Under the pieces are notes generated by a model. That model did not search any database. It was given only the letters and a program-made list of their open reading frames with translations, and had not been told where the DNA came from. DNA of 64,000 bases from Bacteroidota bacterium (lineage in GTDB: Bacteria; Bacteroidota; Bacteroidia; AKYH767-A; 2013-40CM-41-45), in NCBI GenBank assembly GCA_016720935.1, contig JADKJP010000003.1, forward strand, positions 310,001 through 374,000. Reading direction: 5' to 3'. A program made the position numbers and the translations under genes. Positions 58,764 to 64,000 of this stretch are shown piece after piece (within the stretch, counting starts at the first letter, position 1; every line of letters starts with the position of its first letter).

Positions 58764-58829
58764 GAAGGGAAACCCGTATTGGGTGATTAGCTTCAACGGA
58801 TAAATGCCCGATAAATTCTCAGGCAAATA

Positions 58830-59726
58830 TCAAAAACGAGGTAAATTATTACGTCCGTTCTTAAGCTTATAGTTTATGCTGAAAATACCAAACATGTAAG
58901 AATCCTTATCCCTTGGATCTCCACGTTGCTCGCCGGCATCGGTATTATGTCTGCCAGGCTCTTTAGCGGAACGGTCCGATAATGCAGCCGCATCAGGATT
59001 CGCGTTTGGATAATTGTTGAAGTCAAAATAAGTTGTACTTACGTCATCAATGTAGTCCGTAAACGTTTTACGAATTCCGAGCTCAAGCCCAAGTCCCCAG
59101 GTGCGGTCGATCGTGTATTTAAATCCGATACCGACAGGAATACAAAGTTGAACGAGTGAATATCTATTTCTGGATGGAATTAAACCTTGTCCTTCTGTTC
59201 CCAGAGGTTGCAAGCGGATGGTCGTTCCTTTGTAAGTTGTTTTCGGATCAAAATAAAACACACCTACACCCACAAATGCATAGGTGTACAATTCATAACC
59301 TTTCATCCCCCGGACTTTTCTCAATCTGTAACGGTGACCCACCTGTTCCTGCTGGAATGCACCTTCGAAGTTGACGTTGAATTCGTAAATATCAGAGAAG
59401 AAATTCAGGTTGCGATAATTCCGGAAATACTCCGTGGTTAGTTTATCATCGCCGGAAATACGTCCATACGTGAGGTGAGATTTCAGCGCGAAATAATTGC
59501 TGAGCTTGTATCGTAATCCTACAGAAGCCGCCATACGGGTGAGTGACCACTCCAGATCGCGGAAATAATTTGTGCCGATTTGGTTGGCGCCGCCCAGTTC
59601 CCCGAGGAAATTACTAATTCCAAGGCCGAAACTGAACTCGTAACGCTGACGTTTCCAGCGTTGGGCTTCAGAAATTGCTGGTACCAGCAATAAAGCCGTT
59701 AAAAGTAGAAGTACAATTTTCTTCAT
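58830..59726 (-). CDS. PorG-like (DUF6089) outer-membrane protein, first tandem copy
   Basis: A 298-residue protein with a signal peptide (MKKIVLLLLTALLLVPAISEA), and RYEFSFGLGISNFLGELGGA, FALKSHLTYGRISGDDKL, YAFVGVGVFYFDPK, LQPLGTEGQGLIPS, PVGIGFKYTIDRTWGLGLEL and FTDYIDDVSTTYFD. The same set of motifs occurs in the next gene and in the 43-kb protein. A perfect -7 element lies 20 bases upstream (59746), so the pair may be transcribed separately from nadK. Confidence 0.8.
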   Translation of the reverse strand: MKKIVLLLLTALLLVPAISEAQRWKRQRYEFSFGLGISNFLGELGGANQIGTNYFRDLEWSLTRMAASVGLRYKLSNYFALKSHLTYGRISGDDKLTTEYFRNYRNLNFFSDIYEFNVNFEGAFQQEQVGHRYRLRKVRGMKGYELYTYAFVGVGVFYFDPKTTYKGTTIRLQPLGTEGQGLIPSRNRYSLVQLCIPVGIGFKYTIDRTWGLGLELGIRKTFTDYIDDVSTTYFDFNNYPNANPDAAALSDRSAKEPGRHNTDAGEQRGDPRDKDSYMFGIFSINYKLKNGRNNLPRF

Positions 59727-59745
59727 GCGGTCAGACAGTACTCGG

Positions 59746-59753
59746 CAAATATA
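59746..59753 (-). promoter_or_regulatory. -7 element before the tandem PorG-like genes
   Basis: On the minus strand TATATTTG is a perfect -7 match, 19 bases before the ATG at 59726. The gap to nadK is 118 bases, long enough for an internal promoter. Confidence 0.5.
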
Positions 59754-59844
59754 GTAATTAAAAAATATGATACATTATACGGACGAGATCCGTTTAAAAG
59801 TTCCCATTCGCATTAAATATAAGCCATTTTTTACCTCGATTTTA

Positions 59845-60723
59845 TTAATTTCTGGTGTCCAATCCCCAATTTAGTTTCTTTCTCAGGGTATTCAGGAAAT
59901 TTTCATTACTGAGGCGGACCAGGTTGATACAATACGCTTCTTTCCTGACAGCCAATTGATAACCCGAATCAATCGTAACCGACCGGGAATCAAGTGTTGC
60001 CATAAAATGCTGGCTCCGGCCTTCCACTTCAAGAGAAATCACGTTTTTATCGGAAACAACAATTGGCCGTACATTCAGATTGTGAGGAGCGATTGGGGTA
60101 ATGACGAAACTTTCTGATTGGGGAACGATGATCGGTCCGCCGCAGCTCAATGAGTATCCTGTTGATCCGGTAGGAGTTGAGATCATAATTCCATCGGCCC
60201 AATAGGAGTTGAGGTATTCACCATTCAGATAAGTATGAATGGTGATCATGGATGAGGTTTCTTTTTTGTGAATGGTGAATTCGTTCAGGGCAATATTTTG
60301 TCCCTCGAAAATCGGAAAGTTGGACTCTACCCTCAATAGTGTTCGGGCGTCTGTAGAATAATGACCTTTGGCCAGACTATCAATCGCGAATTCAAGATTA
60401 TCTCTCGATACGCTGGAAAGAAAACCGAGTCTGCCTGCATTCACGCCGACTACCGGGATCTTTGAATCTTTGACAAGAGAAACCGTATCCAGTAAGGTTC
60501 CGTCGCCACCGATACTGAAAAGAAAATCGATATCACCGGAGATTTCTTCATGCCTGCTGAATTCCGGAATCTTTGGTTCCAGTGGCAGGTGTTGTTTGAG
60601 GAAATTATAGTATTCCGAATGAAGAACAATTTTATGGTCCGATTGACGGAGCAATTTGATCAGAGTTTCCGCCAATTCAATCTGGTTCAGATTTACCGGG
60701 CGGCCATAAATGGCAATGTTCAT
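59845..60723 (-). CDS. nadK: NAD kinase
   Basis: A 292-residue NAD kinase producing NADP. Signatures are the GGDGT motif in SIGGDGTLLDT, GVNAGRLGFLSS, NEFTIHKKE and the substrate block STPTGSTGYSLSCGGPI, then ITPIAPHNLNVRP. Length is normal. In the envelope operon between the BamA-like barrel and the PorG-like genes. Confidence 0.95.
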   Translation of the reverse strand: MNIAIYGRPVNLNQIELAETLIKLLRQSDHKIVLHSEYYNFLKQHLPLEPKIPEFSRHEEISGDIDFLFSIGGDGTLLDTVSLVKDSKIPVVGVNAGRLGFLSSVSRDNLEFAIDSLAKGHYSTDARTLLRVESNFPIFEGQNIALNEFTIHKKETSSMITIHTYLNGEYLNSYWADGIMISTPTGSTGYSLSCGGPIIVPQSESFVITPIAPHNLNVRPIVVSDKNVISLEVEGRSQHFMATLDSRSVTIDSGYQLAVRKEAYCINLVRLSNENFLNTLRKKLNWGLDTRN

Positions 60724-60765
60724 TTATTTTTTATTAAGTCAAAACTCAATTTCCGGTCGTCCAGG

Positions 60766-62205
60766 TCAGATCGGAGCAGTAAAATGAAGAAAAAATCCTG
60801 ATTCTCCTAATTTGTTGATGGAATATTCAAACCGAAATACAATATCGTAATACGTAACAAAGTCCAATCCGGTTCCATAACTGATCAACCATGTATTTGC
60901 CAGGGGATTTTCTGCAGCATAAAGCGGATCCTTCACATACCCGGCATCCGCATAAAGATTCAGATAAAAAGCATAGGGAATCGTATTGAATTTTGAGAGC
61001 GGAATAAAACCGGCATGAACAGAATGTGTCTTCAGAAGTTGAAACTTCAGATTGGTTTTCAATAAACCATACTGTTGTCCGTCAATGACATAATACTCGT
61101 AACCGCGAAGAAATTCTTTCCCGTATCCCAAACCGCGATAGAGAAAATAGGGGATGTATTTATTCCCTGAATACATCGCCGTGATACCTCCGGCATAATA
61201 AAAACGATCACTTAGTTTCCAGTGATGTTTGTAACGTGCCATCACAGATGTGATATTGATGTCGTCTTTTAGAAATCCAAAACCTCTTTGCAGAAATTCC
61301 AGATCGAAATATCTTCCTTTGAGAGGATAAGCGACAAGATCGCGATGGTCTGATTTGAAGAAATAACGGAATGTTGTATAACGAATTTGATTGATTCCAT
61401 TCCCGAAATAATCTGTATTTAAACGGGCAACTGTATCTTCTATTCCTGCTTCACGGTATCCGATTTCCGCGGCATGCGTTTCATACAAACCGTGACGATA
61501 GATATATTGTACCGAACCACCATATTCTTCCCGTGCAAATTGATTTTCGTCTTTGTAATATTTTGATTTGTTGTTCAGAGTTTGAAAGGCAACCTGGTGG
61601 TTTCGGGCATAAGAAAAAGAAACCGTTAAACCGGCATTTTGCTTTTTGTTGATGTAGGGAATGTTGTAATAAAAACTGATCCGTTGTGTATAGCCGAGGC
61701 GAACAGAAGCCGCAAGTACTTCATTTCTTCCTCTGAAATTATTCCAGTTGAGGATTCCACCATAAACTATTCTTGACAGATCCTTGGTTTCCCACCAGAC
61801 ATTGAAATTCCGTTCCGCGAGTTCGAAAACAGGAAGTGGGAAGATGTACCAGCGTTCAGTCATGATGATGTACACGCGAAGTTCTTTGCCTTGTCTCAGC
61901 CAGGTGATGCGTGCAGAATTGAAAAGGGAAGTGTTGAGCAGATTTTCCTCGCTTCTCCGGAAATTTTTCTCCACTTCATACACCGGAATGGTGTCGTGTT
62001 TACGGAAAGTTAATTCGCGAAGCACAATGTGTTCACGGGTGATTTTATTTCCAATCAGGACAATGTCCATGATTTCGACAGAGGAAGAATCACTTTCCGA
62101 TAATGAATCTGTAAAAGCAGGAGCAGGGCTGATTTGCGCGGAGGCTGAAATGCATGCCAGGAAGAATCCAAACAGGAACCATTTGAATTTCATGGTTGCA
62201 CGCAT
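60766..62205 (-). CDS. POTRA-containing BamA/TamA-like outer-membrane protein
   Basis: A 479-residue Omp85-like protein with a signal peptide (KFKWFLFGFFLACISASA). A POTRA-like N-terminal region (IMDIVLIGNKITREHIVLR, EENLLNTSLFNSARITW) precedes a barrel with a loop-6-like FLRGYEYYVID and a C-terminus SGFFLHFTAPI. It is shorter than BamA and resembles TamA or the short barrel type of this family. A Met at 62193 is an alternative start. It lies nine bases after the CBS-domain gene in the operon and may assist specific outer-membrane proteins. Confidence 0.78.
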   Translation of the reverse strand: MRATMKFKWFLFGFFLACISASAQISPAPAFTDSLSESDSSSVEIMDIVLIGNKITREHIVLRELTFRKHDTIPVYEVEKNFRRSEENLLNTSLFNSARITWLRQGKELRVYIIMTERWYIFPLPVFELAERNFNVWWETKDLSRIVYGGILNWNNFRGRNEVLAASVRLGYTQRISFYYNIPYINKKQNAGLTVSFSYARNHQVAFQTLNNKSKYYKDENQFAREEYGGSVQYIYRHGLYETHAAEIGYREAGIEDTVARLNTDYFGNGINQIRYTTFRYFFKSDHRDLVAYPLKGRYFDLEFLQRGFGFLKDDINITSVMARYKHHWKLSDRFYYAGGITAMYSGNKYIPYFLYRGLGYGKEFLRGYEYYVIDGQQYGLLKTNLKFQLLKTHSVHAGFIPLSKFNTIPYAFYLNLYADAGYVKDPLYAAENPLANTWLISYGTGLDFVTYYDIVFRFEYSINKLGESGFFLHFTAPI

Positions 62206-62214
62206 CGCTCCGGT

Positions 62215-62877
62215 TTAAATACCAAGATAATTCATCAATGAATCGTAGCGTGATTTCACATCATCAATAAATTCATTCTGATGATAATGTTCCTTTACAA
62301 AGTAACCGTGACGGTTAAAGGAAGCGAGGATACGGGAAAGTTCGCGTTGATTTATTTTGATGGTGATGTCAATGGTTTCGTTTTCCGGATTCGGGGTGAT
62401 GTAAGAACTGATAATTTTCCCGTCTTCGGATTCGATGATGTGTGAGATTTCGCTGAGGCTGTAACTTTTCGCGCCGACTTCCAGAACGATCACTCCATTC
62501 GCGTCTTCAAAAATTCCGCTGTCGGAATAATGTTTCAGAATATCCTGAAGCGTCACAAGTCCGATGTAATGATCCGCCGCATCGAGGACGGGAACAATCG
62601 TGAGTTTGTCTTTTGAAATCAGTTTCACCACTTCAAAGACAGGCTGATTGTACCGAACAAAAGGACGAATGAGCGGCAGGTTGTGATTGGCAAGTGGCTG
62701 ATCGAGGGCGCTCAGTTTCAGGATATCTTCTTCTGAAGCAAGTCCGATGTAATTGATCCCGTCGACCAGGGGAAGATGTTCCAGGCGGAATTCTTCCATC
62801 CAGTTAATGGCTTTCAATCCGCTGTCGCTCAGTTTGAGGGGCGGGAATGAATCGTTGATCAGGTCCTTTGCAATCAT
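62215..62877 (-). CDS. CBS-domain regulatory protein
   Basis: A 220-residue protein with two CBS motifs (PLVDGINYIGLASEEDILKL and VLDAADHYIGLVTLQDILKH) and a C-terminal ACT-like region (KSYSLSEISHIIESEDGKII). CBS pairs bind adenine nucleotides and often gate activity of a partner. First gene of the minus-strand envelope operon, with a promoter and a hairpin leader upstream. The partner is unknown. Confidence 0.88.
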   Translation of the reverse strand: MIAKDLINDSFPPLKLSDSGLKAINWMEEFRLEHLPLVDGINYIGLASEEDILKLSALDQPLANHNLPLIRPFVRYNQPVFEVVKLISKDKLTIVPVLDAADHYIGLVTLQDILKHYSDSGIFEDANGVIVLEVGAKSYSLSEISHIIESEDGKIISSYITPNPENETIDITIKINQRELSRILASFNRHGYFVKEHYHQNEFIDDVKSRYDSLMNYLGI

Positions 62878-62895
62878 TGGTTTTTTTACGGAATA

Positions 62896-62913
62896 TTAAA
62901 CCGGAAGGTTTAA
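62896..62913 (-). promoter_or_regulatory. Leader hairpin before the CBS-domain gene
   Basis: On the minus strand TTAAACC, loop TTCC, GGTTTAA form a perfect seven-pair hairpin between the -7 element and the CBS ATG. It lies in the predicted leader and may affect stability or initiation. Confidence 0.4.
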
Positions 62914-62920
62914 CGGGGTG

Positions 62921-62954
62921 CAAACATACATATTTTCATTTATCAGGCTTCAAA
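62921..62954 (-). promoter_or_regulatory. Promoter of the CBS-nadK-uppS-bamA operon
   Basis: On the minus strand a perfect -7 TATGTTTG (62928-62921) is preceded by TTTG after a 22-base spacer, close to the Bacteroidota ideal. The divergent pdxJ has its own -7 element at 63059. Confidence 0.55.
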
Positions 62955-63058
62955 AGCCTTGCCAAGATGGGAAATCAAAGCAGATTATCAGTTCGGGAAA
63001 GGTATAAAGACTTTTAGATTACATCTTGTAGAAAAACGCAGGCCTTCATGTTTTGTTG

Positions 63059-63066
63059 TAATTTTG
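63059..63066 (+). promoter_or_regulatory. -7 element of pdxJ
   Basis: TAATTTTG is a perfect -7 match, 17-26 bases before the two candidate pdxJ starts. It rules out the upstream in-frame ATG at 63048. Confidence 0.5.
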
Positions 63067-63092
63067 GCAAATCTTACAATTTCATGATTTCC

Positions 63093-63809
63093 ATGACACG
63101 ACTCAGCGTCAATATTAACAAAATCGCCACCCTCAGGAATGCCAGAGGAGGAAATGTTCCCGATTTGCTGAAGGTAGCTGCCGACATAGAGCGTTTCGGA
63201 GCGGAGGGAATTACCGTTCATCCCCGGCCGGATGAGCGCCATATCCGGATCAAAGATGTGTATGCGCTCAAAGAAATTGTGAAAACAGAATTCAACATCG
63301 AAGGTTATCCATCGAGGGAATTTCTGGAACTGATCCGTGAAATTCGTCCTGATCAGGCAACACTTGTTCCCGATCCTCCGGATGTGCTCACATCAAATGC
63401 AGGCTGGGATACTGAAACAAACCAGTCATTTCTTACAGATATCGTCGCTGAGTTGAAAAGTTATGGTGTGAGAACATCCTTGTTCCTTGCACCGGTAGAT
63501 AAATTGGTTGAACTGGCGGCTGAAACTGGAACCGACAGGATTGAACTTTATACTGAAAATTACGCGAGTGAATATCCGCATCATCCGCACAAGGCGGTGG
63601 CTGAATACGTGCACGCGTCCAAAGCCGCGGCAAGAGTTGGTCTTGGACTCAATGCCGGTCATGATCTCAACCTCGACAACCTGCGTTACTTCCGCACTGA
63701 AGTCACTGGTTTGCTTGAGGTCTCCATCGGTCATGCCCTGATCTCGGATGCTTTGTATTATGGATTGGAAAATACAGTGCAAATGTATCTGCGTTGTTTA
63801 AGAAGCTAA
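63093..63809 (+). CDS. pdxJ: Pyridoxine 5'-phosphate synthase
   Basis: A 238-residue PdxJ that joins 1-deoxyxylulose 5-phosphate with 3-amino-2-oxopropyl phosphate in vitamin B6 synthesis. Family blocks are RLSVNINKIATLRNARGGN, GITVHPRPDERHIR, NIEGYPSREFL, TLVPDPPDVLTSNAGWD, IELYTENYAS and GLGLNAGHDLNLDNL. The start at 63093 (MTRLSVN) matches the family; a Met at 63084 is an alternative. A truncated alpha/beta hydrolase gene follows 22 bases later. Confidence 0.95.
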   Translation: MTRLSVNINKIATLRNARGGNVPDLLKVAADIERFGAEGITVHPRPDERHIRIKDVYALKEIVKTEFNIEGYPSREFLELIREIRPDQATLVPDPPDVLTSNAGWDTETNQSFLTDIVAELKSYGVRTSLFLAPVDKLVELAAETGTDRIELYTENYASEYPHHPHKAVAEYVHASKAAARVGLGLNAGHDLNLDNLRYFRTEVTGLLEVSIGHALISDALYYGLENTVQMYLRCLRS

Positions 63810-63831
63810 CAGATCTTTCTATCATCAAGCG

Positions 63832-64000
63832 ATGAAATTATTTTTCAAAAAAACAGGAGAAGGCAAACCGCTTTTCATTCTTCACGGATTGTTCGGGCTG
63901 GGAGATAACTGGAATACTTTTTCAAAATATTTTTCAGGTTTAGGATTCTCCTGCTACGCGATTGATCTGAGAAATCACGGGAGAAGTCCGCACAGCGATG
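63832..64000 (+). CDS. Alpha/beta hydrolase (YbfF-like), 3' end missing
   Basis: The frame runs to the window edge with 56 visible residues. It starts MKLFFKKTGEGKPLFILHGL and shows the oxyanion HGLFGLGDNW and AIDLRNHGRSPHS blocks characteristic of the YbfF-type esterases. The catalytic Ser would lie beyond the edge. It follows pdxJ closely and is probably co-transcribed. Confidence 0.8.
   Translation, partial: MKLFFKKTGEGKPLFILHGLFGLGDNWNTFSKYFSGLGFSCYAIDLRNHGRSPHSD

Overview
The window is a stretch of a Bacteroidota chromosome. Several signs support this: type IX secretion (T9SS) C-terminal sorting domains on three secreted proteins, PorG-like (DUF6089) outer-membrane proteins, a BamA-OmpH-OmpH cluster joined to uppS, nadK and a CBS-domain gene, promoters that fit the Bacteroidota -33 TTTG / -7 TAnnTTTG pattern, and few Shine-Dalgarno sequences. 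No ribosomal RNA, phage or insertion sequence was seen. The order or family cannot be settled from this window; the GC content looks moderate and even.

Layout. 0-10 kb is housekeeping: the end of an LD-carboxypeptidase, a YraN-family protein, an RsuA/RluB-type pseudouridine synthase with a very long basic tail, a minus-strand run of polyprenyl synthetase, a hydrolase-fold protein and DNA primase, a T9SS cargo protein, and rlmN. 9.7-20 kb holds an amidohydrolase, another T9SS cargo, a two-gene unit (outer-membrane barrel plus small c-haem lipoprotein) behind a Fur/DtxR-like dyad, a D,D-carboxypeptidase with LysM repeats, ispD, a Wzz-like protein, an O-antigen ligase-like protein and tRNA-Arg(CCT). 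20.2-23.6 kb is a metal (probably zinc) uptake operon with no ATPase gene: His-rich small protein, outer-membrane barrel, ZnuA-like and ZnuB-like. Its promoter is embedded in a perfect dyad.

25.0-36.8 kb is the most coherent block: a molybdenum cofactor and formate dehydrogenase island. Its order is TauE/SafE-like permease, moeA, mobA, moaD, moeB-rhodanese, moaE, moaC-moaB fusion, fdhD, a NuoE-NuoF fusion diaphorase subunit, the FdhA catalytic subunit and moaA. Together these make bis-MGD from GTP, sulfurate it and install it in a soluble NAD-linked formate dehydrogenase. No molybdate ABC transporter is present, so the leading permease is an interesting candidate. The moaA gene sits behind two heptanucleotide repeat arrays.

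36.8-53.2 kb carries citrate synthase, a 1.2 kb gap without a supported gene, a 1168-residue T9SS protein with five exactly equal 273-bp repeats, a PorG-like protein, an OmpA-type lipoprotein, cardiolipin synthase, a DUF1844 protein behind a long dyad, a coiled-coil membrane protein, a very large unrecognised outer-membrane protein and exonuclease III. 53.3-62.9 kb is a minus-strand envelope operon (CBS protein, POTRA/BamA-like barrel, nadK, two tandem PorG-like genes, uppS, bamA, two ompH), divergent from pdxJ and a truncated alpha/beta hydrolase at the right edge.

The observations most worth following are the dispersed heptanucleotide repeats (one array in the probable moaA leader), the promoter-embedded dyads at 11.95, 23.6 and 47.45 kb, the permease heading the molybdenum island, and the degenerate hydrolase in the primase operon.
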